Shown: positions 1-12,239 of the stretch, piece after piece
Numbering within the stretch: the stretch's first letter is position 1
Layout: every line of letters starts with the position of its first letter
Source of the DNA: Agrypnia vestita
Taxonomy: Eukaryota; Arthropoda; Insecta; Trichoptera; Phryganeidae
Reading direction: 5' to 3'
Assembly: GCA_016648135.1 (NCBI GenBank)
Contig: JADDOH010024973.1
Location: 248,001-312,000, forward strand
Length of the DNA stretch: 64,000 nt
Program-made: the position numbers and the translations under genes
Notes under the pieces: generated by a model
The model's input: only the letters and a program-made list of their open reading frames with translations
What the model was told of the DNA's origin: nothing
The model's database searches: none

Positions 1-950
1 TCATCGTGACATGTCTATCTTCGAACATTATGATGCATTTGTTACTAACATCAGGTAATATTGTTTTTCGCCTATCTTAAAAATTATCATAAATTATCGT
101 TCTTACCCGATGTCTTATTTACTAAAACAATTAACTCAATAATTTCTAACGTATAATTTTCTTTCTCAAATTAATGTAATCGCATTCCTTTCCTATTTTC
201 TTGAGATGATACATTATAATAGACGGTGTCTTGAAATGAGATGTCCAGGGTTAAATATTACAAAAATATATTTATAATAGTTTATCTGAGAAATTTCTTA
301 CGCTTACGAAGATCCACACACTTAGTCACATACGCAATTAGATTTATTTTGAACCACGCTTATAGATTTCTTAGAATCCTTCATTCATTCATTAAAAGAA
401 AATTCACCGTCTATGTTTTGTCCTGAAGGTTTTCGTAAATAAAATTATGCTTACTTTTGATATACTTAGTAATACAGTATCTATTAATCAATTAAAAATC
501 GTCGAGAAAATAGCATTGAACAAGAAAATATTTATTCAATGCCGCATTAAGATGTTTATAACTAACGTATAGTTACAATTATACACGTATTTTCAATTTC
601 AATACAATATGACGAGAAAAAAGCTGATATCTTAAAAACCAAATTATTTACCTACAATGTTTTTATACTTTCCTAAAATTTGATAAAAACAAAATAAACA
701 TTACTTTAGGTCATTCATTTACTTTAAAAAGCTAGTTAAATATCATTGGTAAATTGGTAGTCACTTTTATTTTACAATATGGATTTTTACATAGGTACTA
801 GTAAAGAAAAATATCACAAATATTGAGCCGTATTCTGAACTAAGCAATATTGCTTTTTCTGCATCTTGACAGTTATTGTATAACATTGTAACGCCACCAA
901 TTTTGACATTTTAAGTTTGACAGGTTTGAAAACAATGAATTAAATCAATT
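1..950. other. AT-rich DNA, nothing recognised
   Basis: Short frames only (61 codons at 241-426 is random-looking). No repeat with a partner elsewhere in the window was noticed. Confidence 0.5.
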
Positions 951-999
951 AAAAATTTATTGAATTCATTATACATATTCATAATGATATATGTACTTA

Positions 1000-2085
1000 A
1001 CCATACTTTCCTCGATCATACGTCCCACGTGACCAAACCATCTCGGCACTCCCTTCTTTATTCTGTCTACCACACTACAGCCAACATTGGAAAACTTCTA
1101 ATTTGTTCATTGCTCACTCTATTAACCAAATATTTTCTATACAAGCGCATCGGTGACTGCATTTCTACCGAATTCAGTCTATCTTCATTCCCTTTTTGCC
1201 AATTCCAGGCTTCACTTCCATACATCAGAGTTGTGACTAGTACGCCGCTCTTGCTTCCTTCGAAAGGTTCATATTGGCTATAATGGCATTTGGAGCACCA
1301 TTTACTTTATTACCCGCAGTCACTCTCCTTTCGATATCGTTCTTAGTTTGCCGTCTCCACTAAACATACTTCCTAAGTACACAAACTCAATCACTTGTTC
1401 TAAGCATTCGTTGTTTACAATTACATTACACTTAGTCATTCTTTGTTTTCTCTCGAACATTATCACTTTCGATTTGCACATATTCATCATAAGTTCACTC
1501 TGCATGCATACATCGGACATCCTGGACACCAGGCTTGAAAATCAGCTTCATTTCACTTCAGGCAGGATATGGTGAGCCCGTCCATTTTCGTTCCTACTTA
1601 TGTAGTTACATTACGCATCCCTGTTTGACACCTTTTGTAATATACAACCATAACCCGAGAATAAATGCCACAGGGATGCAATTGCCTGTATGAGCTTACT
1701 CTTCACACCGTATTCAGAAAAAACCTTTCATATCTTTCATCTTATCACTCTGTTATGCGCTTTTTGTAGATCCACAAAGCCACAAAAAAGTTTTTGGTTT
1801 TTTGCCAAAAACTTTTTCGTCATCTGGGCCAGTGAGAAAATCTGGTCCATGCATCCTCTTCCACTCATGAACGCTCCTTCTACATCCCACACATTTTCTT
1901 TCGTTATCATCCTCACTCTTTCTATCAAAATTCTCGCATACAGTTTGCTAACAGAGCTCAATAGGCTAATGGCCCGATAGCTCGCGCAGTCTACTCGCGA
2001 CCCTTTTTCTTTGTGTAGAGGCATGATAACAGCTCTTTTCCAATCCATTGGAGTATGGTTTATTATTTTTTTTAAATCCCACATA
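1000..2085 (-). mobile_element. Non-LTR retrotransposon reverse transcriptase remnant
   Basis: Minus strand, from 2084 down: DWKRAVIMPLHKEKGSRVD, YRAISLLSSVSKLYARIL, GRGCMDQIF, CGFVDLQKAHNRV (first palm Asp; usual FxDLxKAYDRV), and lower down SKVIMFERKQRMTKCN with LEQVIEFVYLGSMFSGDGK. This motif order is that of LINE ORF2 proteins common in insects. Truncated at both ends with stops between 1530 and 1740. Confidence 0.75.
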
Positions 2086-2114
2086 CAGTGATTTTATACT
2101 CTGTATATCTATCA

Positions 2115-2180
2115 TCATCATCTTCTTCTCTTTCACCTTGTCCTTGTAGGGTCGGGGGCCTAGAGACTCATCTATCATTT
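2115..2180 (-). repeat. Detached LINE 3' tail
   Basis: Minus strand GGCCCCCGACCCTACAAGGA then GAAGAAGATGATGAT. The same tail closes the plus-strand LINE pieces at 8.8 kb and 9.3 kb. Confidence 0.55.
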
Positions 2181-2659
2181 TATATTATTATAAAAAAATA
2201 TATTTGTCATTTCGTACTATTATATAAAAAAAATATTTTCGATAAGACATCGATTACAATTTTTTCCGATCAGGGCAATAAAAGGTAGACCAAATAGCGA
2301 AATTAACAGAAGGGGGCAAGAGAAAAATACATGCAAAAAATGGGAGAAACAGTTCAGAAGTGATAAAAAATTTTAGCGAGGGAATGATCACGGAATATTT
2401 TTATATGATTTTCTTTTATAAATATATACTCCAAGCCTTGTACACATTTTGATGTACCTATCATTTCTCTACTTTGCTGATGAAAACAAAATATCTTGCC
2501 GAATCAAAATAAATTCTTTATTCTATAGAGATGGAACGGATAATTGTAAATACATACTGTGAAATGTTGGAAGCGAATTTCTACAGTACTGAAAATTAAG
2601 ATTTCCATCTGTTTTTGTGATTTCATAAGAGTGGGACTGATAAAATTAGCAGTCTAAAA

Positions 2660-3160
2660 ATACTAAAAAACTAACCCATAAAAACCAAGTTTTTATTATA
2701 CGCCCTTTCTCATTTGTATTTTTTCCAATTTGATATTCTATCAATATATTCCTCTTGCTTTAAGTTCATGTGGAAAATCTATTCCATGTATATGATTATC
2801 CTTAAAACTTATAGAATATTGAAAACGTAATAATTGGTATAGTGGGAACGGCGTCGGCGAAACCGTTTGATCGGACCCATGGCTCGAGTCCTTCTCATTT
2901 GTATGGTTACCAATTCGAAAAATTAAAATTTAAAATTTCGAAAAATCCTAAATTATACCATAATTAAATTTTTTAAACGAAAATTTGTTAGATTTTTATC
3001 GTCGCCACGAGTCTGCCTGCAAAGTTTCAGCACGATAGGATCACGGGAAAAGGGTTAAAAATCAATCCAAAGTTTTTTCGGCAGACAAGCAAGTTAAACT
3101 TACTACTACAACTAATTATATAATAACCAACAATTAAAACTACAAGTTAAAATAAAAGAA
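2660..3160 (+). repeat. Dispersed repeat A, copy 1 (diverged)
   Basis: Opens AACCCATAAAAACCAAGTTT and later shares CAAAGTTTCAGCACGAT, GGGAAAAGGGTTAAAAATC and CAGACAAGCAAG with copies at 3165-3500 and 32035-32455. The middle is diverged or rearranged. Class unknown: no TIR, LTR or pol III box seen. Confidence 0.6.
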
Positions 3161-3164
3161 AGGG

Positions 3165-3500
3165 TGTAAAAAAACTAATCCATAAAAACCAAGTTTTTAT
3201 TACACTCCCTTTCTCACTTACCAGTCGAAACAGGTTTGGCGCTTAACCTACGCGTTGGGCTCGAGTCGGGCGACGCTACGAAAGCGAGTAATAAAAAATT
3301 TCTAAAAATCCAATATTATACTATAATTAATAATTTTGTTTAATCGAAAGTTTTGATCATTTTTACCGTCGCCATCAGTCTGTCTGTAAAGTTTCAGCTC
3401 GATTGGATAACGGGAAAAGGGTTAAAAATCGATCCAAAGTTTTTTCGACAGACAAGCAAGCAAGCAGACGCTACGAGTTGAAAGATAGGGAGTTAAAAGT
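3165..3500 (+). repeat. Dispersed repeat A, copy 2
   Basis: AATCCATAAAAACCAAGTTT to GACGCTACGAGTTGAAAG, including GGCGCTTAACCTACGCGTTG and GTTTCAGCTCGATTGGATAA. Head-to-tail behind copy 1. Confidence 0.7.
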
Positions 3501-3959
3501 TCCACACGAGAACCTGAATTTCAATTTTGAAATTTATAAGTTTTCTTGTTTCTGTAAGTTAGTTCGTTTTCTTTTACTGTTTTCAATGATTTTTTCACAT
3601 TGGTGAAATATATAAACGTAGGTATTTTACGAGTGGTTGTAAAAATGTTTGAAATAAACGAGGAATTTGTCAGCATGCAAGAATTATTCAAGATTATCAT
3701 CTCATTTTTATTTACATCAAGGCGAAAGTAAACAGTAGAGAATTGCATTATTATTCTTCTAGTGCTCTTACCGTCCAACAGTCGTTGGCTATTTATAATC
3801 CCTTATTTACTGCGGTCAGGACAAGTTATACTAAAGAAGTATAACTTCTAACGCGTGTACCTACGTAAGTAATCATACTCATCCACTTTTTTTATTCAAT
3901 TTAATATTACATGTTTTATGAGCTCGATAAGCTTGTGTTACTTCATGGCTACAAAGGGA

Positions 3960-4300
3960 TTCAATATCTGTAACTTATGCCCACATACAATTCAGTAAGA
4001 CCTACTATTGTTAATCGGTCAATGAACATTTGCGGCCAGTGCAGCGTTATCCTGCAAACGTCCAGTTTTCGTACCTCCATAAAGGACGAAGCGGCTGGGT
4101 GCGGGGGTGACGATAAAGACGTAAGTGGTCTCGGCCATCGGAGACCGAGTCTCGCGTCTCGGACATGTTATTGTAAATTAAACCCGGCTTCTGTCTTACA
4201 CAGCCTATGATTTAGGAATATTAAACTACTGCCTACGCTCGCCATCACAGCGCGTCTCGCCCGCAGTGGCGGCGTCTGTTATTATAATGCGCATCTTCAT
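3960..4300. other. GC-rich island, repeat-free
   Basis: Clearly richer in G+C and CpG than its flanks (GGCCAGTGCAGCG, GGTGCGGGGGTGACG-like text, TCTCGCGTCTCGG). No splice-bounded coding frame is recognised. A candidate conserved regulatory segment. Confidence 0.4.
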
Positions 4301-4837
4301 ACGTGATTGTTTTCAAAACGATTTAGGTAATCTTTCGCAAATAATGTTTCGTCAATGTTCATTTATTGTGTTTCTATGGCACAAGTATCATTTACATAAA
4401 AATACAACTTGGCAAGACAATGCTTCTTTCTGACACAAAATTATTAGTGAAGACACTATCTCCACACATATATCGTCACTTGCATTTGCACAAATATCCA
4501 ACTGGTCTTGACTGAAAGCAGGTCTTAATTTATTGCTCATTAAACTGTATTTTTTTAATTATTTAATATACGTGAACATACATATATTTTTTTTACACAT
4601 ATTCTTTTTACTTTAACTATTGCTTTTCTATTCAGTAATATCAACTTTTTTAAATATACTTATTTTATATTCATATCCACAATTAATTGATTAATTATAT
4701 AGTTATATTTTGTTTTATATTATTTCATATTTCGTTCTCGCTATGTAAGCTGCTCATCTCGGCGCAGGTTCTTCCTGGTGAAATGTGTGAGATGAGGAAA
4801 ATGTACTGATATATTTAAAAATCATAATAACATCATA

Positions 4838-4905
4838 CAAGCAATGATATAATAATAATGATGATGAGTTTATTCATAATAATATTAATAATAATGTATT
4901 ATTTA
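4838..4905. repeat. (ATA/ATG)n microsatellite-like tract
   Basis: Imperfect ATAATAATGATGATGAG... ending ATATTAATAATAATG. The surrounding 4300-5180 is otherwise plain AT-rich sequence. Confidence 0.6.
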
Positions 4906-5188
4906 TATAGTGCCATTTTTGTCAAAATTTCACCTCAAGGGCGCTTTACACACAAAAAACTCTTGTACACTAAAAGCATAGAATAACAAAATAAAATAGC
5001 AAAAGAAAACAACGAATATTTAAAATGTTCTGGGAAAGATTTTGTAAACAGGTGCGTTAAATGTGCAAGACCTCATCCGCCATATAAGTTTAGGTACAAT
5101 TTGCAATACATATGTTACATACAAAGTTATAAATATGAAACATAAGAAAAAGTGAATAATAATAGAATAAAAACACAAGGAGTAGGTA

Positions 5189-5365
5189 GACCTCTTTCTA
5201 TTTAAGAAAGAAATCGAATTAGTATGTGTAAGCCATGCCTACGAGGCACATTGTCTCATTGTGTTGGTGTTTACGGGTATAAACACCAACACAACAAAAC
5301 AATGTGCCTCATACGCACGGTTTACAAGAACTAATTCGATTGTCTTTCTTAAATGGAAAGAGGTA
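5189..5365. mobile_element. Foldback MITE (CCTCTTTC ends)
   Basis: Arms ACCTCTTTCTATTTAAGAAA and, inverted, ACCTCTTTCCATTTAAGAAA, continuing to ATCGAATTAGT, with a second inverted pair GTGTTGGTGTTTA around the centre. About 177 bp. Confidence 0.82.
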
Positions 5366-5539
5366 TAGCTGATTTACATTTCGGGATTGCATCACACTTA
5401 TTTTCTGATCAACTCACGTGATCTATCTAAAATGAACACAATTTGTTGTGTATTATCATCATAAAGGCTGTACATCAGCTACATCAGCTGTGTCGACATT
5501 TAATAGAATTTATCGATAAATTATCCTCATCATTAATTA

Positions 5540-5990
5540 ACCAAGATATATATTATAGATGTCACAATGACAAAACCATTTTTTATGTGGGAAAGTAGGT
5601 ATGTTATAGTAAAGTCTTCTTTCTCAGGCGTATTCTAGTTTGATGCGAATAATTCGGAAAAAATCATATACATATAAAAAGGATGTTACTTTAAAAACTC
5701 CAAATCGAAAATATAGATATCTCATGCCAACGGCGACATCTGTACTAGTTTATGGGAATGACAAATATTCAAACCACAGAGAACGGTAATAAAAATACAG
5801 CTCACATATGGAACAAGATATGCAAAGCTAAGATATATACAACTTCCAAAAATTTGATAGATGTGGTGTCTATCATGGGTGGAATTGGTGAACGTTACAC
5901 TGTCTAAAATTATCACTTAAGCCCTCCGTAAGATAGGTCGTAAGCACCATGAACTCCCAAAAAGGCTCCCATACCTACTTTCCTATATAA
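5540..5990. repeat. Dispersed repeat B, rearranged copy
   Basis: Plus-strand head TATTATAGATGTCACAATGA and GGGAAAGTAGGTATG near 5550-5610, and a minus-strand copy at 5700-5990 with CACCAATTCCACCCATGATA, TAAGTGATAATTTTAGACAG and GGAAAGTAGGTATGGGAGC. The family recurs at 10500, 12050, 19733 and 28415. Confidence 0.6.
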
Positions 5991-6179
5991 AAAAAACGGC
6001 TTCTGTCTGTAAGAGATCAATAATATATATCTTGATTACTGTTTTCCCCCTGGGGATAAAATCTAGTATTGTGTTCTTGAAAAATTTGAACATAATCAAA
6101 ATATTCCGAGTTCTCATTATTAACACCTGTAACTGCAAAAAGAAGAACTCTTACTACTTTCTTTAAGAGGAAATCACTT

Positions 6180-6740
6180 CCGGTAAAATTTGAAACGTGT
6201 GTGCGCGCCACACGCCGCCCCTGGTCCAGCCGCGTCCAATTTCTCATCGCGGAGGCCTCGAGAGCCGCCCGTACCTCACTTGTTTTTCTTATAATTTTTT
6301 AATTATAATTGTCCACGGAGCGATCGGCTCAACAAATCATCGGAGAATTCCTTCCCTCAATGTAGCCAGTTTCCCGGCTTCCTATTCTGGCGCTTTATCT
6401 GATGTAGGAGATGATTCATTTACCGCGGAGCCCGGGCCGCCAGCAGAGGACACGAGCTGCAGGACCAGGCCGCCCCGAGCGAATTATTACATTTATTAAA
6501 TGCGTAGGTACCCAATTTGAAGAGCGGGCCCCGCGCCCTAAAACCTCTCGTTCCCGGTCGCGGCCGGGCCCAGAGCGGATAGAAAGACGAGTAATAACAA
6601 TAATTTTATATTTTACCGAAACACTCCTTCGGGATCGGCTCTCAACCCGTCTGGTTACCGACAGTTACCGCTTTTCGATTGCGCCGATTAATTCAAAACT
6701 AAATCATCCGTCCGAGAAATATTCGATCGGGAAGAGTATC
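6180..6740. other. GC-rich island, repeat-free
   Basis: About 550 bp with dense CpG and GC runs (CGCGCCACACGCCGCCCC, CGCGGAGCCCGGGCCGCC, GGTCGCGGCCGGGCCC). Plus-strand frames of 100 and 127 codons cross it but overlap each other and show no protein family, so I do not call a gene. Candidate conserved enhancer or promoter-like DNA. Confidence 0.45.
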
Positions 6741-6799
6741 GTGAAATATTACCGAATATTAATACTGTTGTTGCTATTGATCCAAATATGCTAACAGTT

Positions 6800-8280
6800 C
6801 ACAAAGTTATACAAGTAAATCAAAAATTTTGAAAACTTGCTTTTATATGCTTTCTTTCCAAATCCAAACCCTAAACAAGTTTTAAAGTTTAAAACAAATT
6901 TTCGAATAGCATGTTCTTCAACTGTTTCTGAGTCTATTGCTTGTAAGTGACGTGATTATTAATTAAATGTGAGTGATTATTAATTTTAATCTAAATAATG
7001 ACCCACTCACGAAATTATTTGAAAATGTATAGTCATCCACTTTTGGTTAGTAAATGTTGAAAGTCTCAGCTTTTCAGTTTTTAGCTCTACCTAGTCGGTA
7101 AGATGGTGAAAAATCACTTACAGGATTCCACCACAACAAGCAAACCACAAACAAGAGAGTTAAATAAAAGCATTTAAAAATTTGTATGGAAAATTATAAA
7201 CACATTCGTATAATACATTTAATGTATATAAAATCTAATTTCTAACAATGAATGTATTAAACATAATACTTAAAATAAACGTGTCATCGATTCAAGTTAT
7301 TTTTAAAAAAATAGTTGCTTTATTAAAAAATAGTACTAATATTAATATAATAGATTTCCCAATAAACTAATATATCACTCGGATAGAGATTGGCCAATTA
7401 ATTTGTTAGTATAATTTATTATCCATAACAAGAGTGTTTAATGGTTATTCATTAATTAATAATATTGTTTAGTATTTGTCTTTTTATTTTAAAATCATAT
7501 AAGAGTTATTGACAAAAATTCTTACACTATAATATATATGTACAAAAACTTAAGTGTTATAACTTGTCGTCTCACTAAATGATTATAAATTATTACAAGT
7601 TCATTTATGGATCGGTAAAGTTACAACCAATTTAGGAGATTAGCATGTGGTATATAGTTCACATCAATTGGTATAGAATATTCAAAATGTATAAACGTAA
7701 CGGTGTTCTAAAATATATTTCCCGTATTCTGTATAGTTAAATATAACACTAAGTAGATTCAACCTAACCTAACCACACCCTACCTAACGTAACACAACTT
7801 TATTGTTTTGCAATCTACACTAATTTGAGAATTTCCCGGTAAAAGGATTAAAAGATTTTGATGGAGGTGAAATCGTTTTTATTAAATGTTAATTTCAATC
7901 AAATCAAAATCTACTGAAAGCTAAGCCAAAATACTTAATACGTTAATAATAAAAATACACTACATTTCTTCAATGAAAACACATTTTTTGTGAAGTTACG
8001 ATTTTAGAACATATTTGGTTACCTATATGATATTTAAAACAAATTAGAAGAATCAATTAGAAAGATCAGAAAAAATCTACCTATCGAAAAAATATTCATT
8101 CCGGGTCATAACCCGGTGGTAACCAAAAAAATTTTGATAGACGTAATTTGTCTGTATATCTTAATTTCTTTCTTTATTCTATATCACTTATTTGATTTAA
8201 ATAAATATATAAAATCATAATAAGAAAAAAGAATCACATTTTTAAATTCCCCTATGTTATATTATATATTATAAATACGG
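6800..8280. other. AT-rich DNA, nothing recognised
   Basis: No frame above background, no TIR pair found. A short hairpin CCGGGTCATAACCCGG is at 8101-8117. Confidence 0.5.
7755..7775. repeat. Short AACCT run
   Basis: AACCTAACCTAACC, the complement of the insect telomere repeat TTAGG, in fewer than three units. Too short to be a telomere relic; probably low-complexity or from a dispersed repeat. Confidence 0.4.
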
Positions 8281-8284
8281 AATT

Positions 8285-8860
8285 TTCTAGCGACGGAGGG
8301 CAAGAATGTGAAATAAATAGAAGAATCGAAGCAGCGGCCAGCTGAAAAGAAAATCCGAGCTAAGAGTCAAGACAAAACTAACTGTTTTCAAATCTGTGTA
8401 TAGGCCCACCCTAATACATGGCCCTAAAATTAAGATCCTAACGAAGAGAGGAAGAGCGAGGATCCAAGCTGCCGAAATGAGTTTTCTAAGGAAGGTGGCG
8501 GGAATCACGCCGATGGACAGATTGAAAAGTGCCGACATAAGGCACACACTCGGCATGGAGCCCCTACTCCTAAATATAGAAAAATCACAAATGAGGTGGC
8601 TTGGACATGTGATAAGAATGCCAGAGGAACGAGTACCAAGAAATATCCTCTCGGCAACCCCGGAAAGAAGGTGACCGCGACCGGTGGGTAACCCCCGATT
8701 AAGCTGGGAAGGACAAAAAAAAAGCGTATTAAAAGTGAATGTGTCTGGAACGGTTAACTCATACGGAAGCAGCACAAGACAGGGGAATATGGAAGCACCT
8801 TGCAGAGTCTTGGGCCCCGACCCTACTAAAAAAGAGGATGAAGTTGATAATGATGTGAAA
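8285..8860 (+). mobile_element. LINE 3' end: reverse transcriptase C-terminus and tail
   Basis: Plus-strand frame reads LTVFKSVYRPTLIHGPKI, RIQAAEMSFLRKVAGITPMD, SADIRHTLGMEPLLLNIEKS and MRWLGHVIRMPEERVPRNIL, the C-terminal block of an RTE/related LINE ORF2. A GCGACCGGTGGG..., GCAGCACAAGACAGG and GGCCCCGACCCTACTAA tail follows. 5' truncated, as usual for LINE copies. Confidence 0.78.
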
Positions 8861-8879
8861 CATGAAATAATTTTTTTCG

Positions 8880-9020
8880 GGTAGTTGGTTTGTCGGGCAG
8901 TTAGTTGGCTTCCGAGAAGTTAGCTTGTCGGGCAATCACCATGTCGGACAAACGACTGTCGGGCAATCGGTATATTGGGTAATCGACTGTTAGGAAGTTG
9001 ACACTGTCGTAAAGTAACCA
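8880..9020. repeat. Degenerate GTCGGGCA minisatellite
   Basis: Repeated TTGTCGGGCA(A/G)T-like words at irregular spacing of about 18-25 bp (GTCGGGCAGTTAGTTGG, GTCGGGCAATCACCATG, GTCGGACAAACG, GTCGGGCAATCGG). Sits between two LINE 3' ends. Confidence 0.6.
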
Positions 9021-9104
9021 TCGTACTAGGCCAGACAGGGATATTTAATGTATTGGGCTATTATTTAACTGTTAACAATCAGCATTTAGATAATATAAGC
9101 TATA

Positions 9105-9320
9105 GAATGAAGAAGAATCCTCTTGGAAACCTCGGAAGGAAGACGGCCGGCGGGTCGTCCCAAATTAAGCTGGGAGATGCAACAAAAAATATATATTAAA
9201 ACTGAACGGATCTAGACTGGTTGACTCATGCAGAAGCAGCGCAAGACAGGGTAATATGGAATCATCTTGTCGAGTTTTTCGACCCTACTAGGACAAGAGG
9301 ATGAAGATGATTTATGAAGT
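9105..9320 (+). mobile_element. LINE 3' tail, second copy
   Basis: AAGAATCCTCTTGGAAACC, GCAGAAGCAGCGCAAGACAG and CGACCCTACTAGGACAAGAG parallel the end of the 8285-8860 copy without the upstream coding part. Confidence 0.7.
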
Positions 9321-9841
9321 ATAGAATATTACGATAAATTATATGATGTATTACGGGCGGATATGTCAATATAGACTTGCAAGAAGAGCCTATGTCGAGG
9401 AAAGAATGACGCATTGTTGCGACTGCGGCTAAGGGGCCGCTAAGGAAGAAGGGAATGATTCAAATCTAAATAATTTCACAACATAAATATTTCATTTCAA
9501 AAAGTAGTAAGAAAATAGGAAAAATGTGAAAAAACTTGCTGATCTCCTGGAACGAGGCTACAACCACCGACTGCCAGATCACCATTGCTTGCATTTGTTA
9601 AAATTATCAAGGGACGATGTGCTCTGAAGAATTGAAACTTTCCTATTAAACGTATAATTTAACAATAAATTATTTACTTAATATTTTATCCCTTTCCAAG
9701 ACAGTCATCACTTAATACGACAACCGTAGATTTGGTACAAACCACTTTTTTTTTATGAAAAAACAATTTATTGTGAAATTACAATTTTAGAAAATAGTTC
9801 TATGATAGTTAATTGAAAGACTATAGAATATATATTATATA

Positions 9842-10335
9842 CAGAGTTATTTGTAAAACATTAATAACCTCGCAGGACTATATTCCTGCCTTATTACTTA
9901 ATATCAATAGTTAAGGAGATATGCGACATCAAAGTTTGCATTTTTTTTCAATATTTCTGACTTATTTTTTGTAAAACGTTGGACTATCATTATAGTAACT
10001 TATATCGAATATGAAAAATTCATTCCCCTTAATACAAGTCAAATAAAAAAATAAAAACCTTCAAATTCCAATTGGAAAACCCAATTGAAAATTTTCAGGG
10101 TTTTTATCAATTTATTTAACTTGTATTGAAACGAATGAATCTTTCGTAATAGATATGAGTTACTGTAATGATAGTCCAATGTTTTACAAAAAAAAGTCAG
10201 AAATATTGAAAAAAAATGCAAACTTTGATGTCGCATATCTCCATAACTATTGATATTAAGTCATAATAGCTTGAACTCATAATCAAGGCAGGAATATAGT
10301 CCAGCGAGTTTATTAATATTTTACAAGTAACCCTG
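9842..10335. mobile_element. Foldback element, complete reference copy (494 bp)
   Basis: Ends CAGAGTTATTTGTAAAACAT and, inverted, CAGGGTTACTTGTAAAATAT, flanked by TA. Arms of about 200 bp pair almost throughout (GCAGGACTATATTCCTGCC, ATCAATAGTTAAGGAGATAT, TTGGACTATCATTATAGTAA). The 65-codon frame across the right arm is a by-product. Relatives: 36825-36988, 46457-50515, 49748-50080 and, more distantly, 35740-35870. Confidence 0.9.
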
Positions 10336-10499
10336 TATAAGTCTAAATTTTTTCGTAGGTAATCTTAAATGGCTAACACAGCGAAATTGGTAACACAAAT
10401 TCCCCAAACCGGAAATCTTCCGGATTCTTATCTTAGTAGCCATCAAATATATTTTCAACGGATAGATTTTTCTGTATTTCTTTCTAATTCAAATATATT

Positions 10500-10665
10500 A
10501 TAGATGTCGCATAGAGACAAAGTATATTTCAATATAGGAAAGTAGGTATGGAAGTCTTTTGTGTGTTCATAGGGCTTTATCGTACAGCTGACTTAAGTGA
10601 TCGCTTTACACAATGTAACGTTCACCAATTCCACCGATGAAAGACTACCACATCCATCAATTATT
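10500..10665 (+). repeat. Dispersed repeat B, copy
   Basis: TATAGATGTCGCATAGAGAC, GGAAAGTAGGTATGGAAGTC, GACTTAAGTGATCGCTTTAC, AACGTTCACCAATTCCACC. No TIR or pol III box; class unknown. Confidence 0.65.
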
Positions 10666-10669
10666 TTTC

Positions 10670-11030
10670 ACATCTCTCTCATTGATTCGTCTGATTCGTT
10701 TATGATCGTTCATATCTACTTGGACATATCATTACTAAAAATACACTGCATGGGAAAGTGCGAATTCTAAGCGCTTGTGCAGTTACTAAATTATTTGACA
10801 TTTTCTACCAATGACTGGGGACTCTAACAATTCAATTACGTACATAATAGAGGCAACTGAATCATATAATGCAAAAAGGTGTTCGTACTTGTGAATATGG
10901 GTGAAATGTTTTAATATAAAAACATTATTTAAACGATAAATTTACGAAATAAAAAATTGTGACATATATAATAAAGATTTTTATCTCGTAAAGTGAACTT
11001 TTCATGCTAAAATATTGTTGATGTTGTTGT
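10670..11030. other. AT-rich DNA, nothing recognised
   Basis: Lies between repeat B and a SINE; no coding or structural signal seen. Confidence 0.5.
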
Positions 11031-11034
11031 TTTA

Positions 11035-11217
11035 TCTTATTGGTTTAGTCATGATGCTCGCCTTGTGATATGGTTGGTCGGTGGTTCGATCCCCATTCCA
11101 GGACACCAGCAAGTTAATCCTTTTTTCATAGCACACGCGTTTAACGTATTATTACATATTTATAAAATATATAGAATGTTGATGCAACCCGCGTTACGTG
11201 TGCGCATCTGTAATTTT
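11035..11217 (+). mobile_element. tRNA-derived SINE, copy
   Basis: tRNA-like head with B box GGTTCGATCCCC, then CAGCAAGTTAATCCTTTTTT, CATAGCACACGCGTTTAACG and the tail GTGTGCGCATCTGTAATTTT. A single pol III-type unit of about 180 bp. Confidence 0.85.
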
Positions 11218-11219
11218 AT

Positions 11220-12045
11220 TAGAAATTAAGAATATTTTATAATAACAGTAATAAAAAATCATATAATATTATTTTCTACGCATGCAAGGTTCAATTACAT
11301 CACCTACTAGAACTTTTAGATTAGAACGCAGTCCGTAAGAACATCATCGTCATCAGCATGTTACTGAGTGAATCCTTCAAAAGCGCTCAATACTTCAAAT
11401 AGGTATTTTCAATTATAAATTGTGATCGATTTCCAATTGCTGGAATCAAATTACATACCTGCATAAATTAACAAATAAAATAAAATATCAAATATATTTA
11501 TATTTCTCCGAGCTATTTATCAAATGGCGTTGCGTGGGAGTATATAATAATTGACAGTCGAATTTCGGAGTTACTTTTTTTTTAACAGACGGGGGTCAGT
11601 GCAGCCTCCGTACACAGAGCAATTTAAAAAATATTCCGCCAATAAAAGATATATTTTACGAACATGCCACTGTTCGAGCGTGCGGTGTTTAATGTCCATC
11701 GAGCGCCTTTAATAAAATCGATAAATTCCGGCGGGCTGACAAAATAAAATAAAAATTGTTTCCCGACAACGATACGCATGGGCCTGAAGAGGTTTTTAGC
11801 TACCGGCGTTTTATGGGTCACGCCTCTGCCCCATTCGACTCGCTGCCATCACTACTCTCTTTACTCATCTTTTTTCCTTTCATACCTCTCTTAATATACA
11901 ACATACAGTACGCTTATTTTCATATTTCCTCCAAGCATTATATTTTCAAGATTCATTAGTATATTGGTACATATTTATATACACCATTTCATTACCTGTC
12001 GATATTTCGTTTATTCTCGTATATTTGTATAACATAGAGAATTAA
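11220..12045. other. AT-rich DNA, one GC-moderate stretch
   Basis: 11600-11850 is less AT-rich (GTTCGAGCGTGCGGTGTTTA, TTCCGGCGGGCTGAC) and repeat-free, similar in kind to the GC islands. No gene recognised. Confidence 0.45.
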
Positions 12046-12049
12046 TTGC

Positions 12050-12235
12050 GATAAATTATAGAGGTCTCACAGAGACGAAGCTATGAGTATGTGAAACGTG
12101 TGTGGAAGTTTTTTTATGGCCCAGGGATTACAACCTGTATGAGCTGGCTTAAGTGATCACCCTAAAAACGATACAACGTTCACCAATTCCATTGTAAGAA
12201 CATCCATAGATTATCAAATTTTGAATGTTCTATAT
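12050..12235 (+). repeat. Dispersed repeat B, copy
   Basis: TATAGAGGTCTCACAGAGAC, GAGCTGGCTTAAGTGATCAC, AACGTTCACCAATTCCATT. Same order as the copy at 10500. Confidence 0.65.
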
Positions 12236-12239
12236 ACTT

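Noticed and set aside
6197..6794. Two overlapping plus-strand frames of 100 and 127 codons as possible genes.
   Set aside because: They overlap in different frames within stop-poor GC-rich DNA, have no recognisable domain and no splice or promoter context.
7755..7775. Interstitial telomere (AACCT/TTAGG).
   Set aside because: Fewer than three units; below what would indicate a telomere fusion.
8287..8775. 162-codon minus-strand frame.
   Set aside because: It is the antisense shadow of the plus-strand LINE reverse transcriptase end at the same place.
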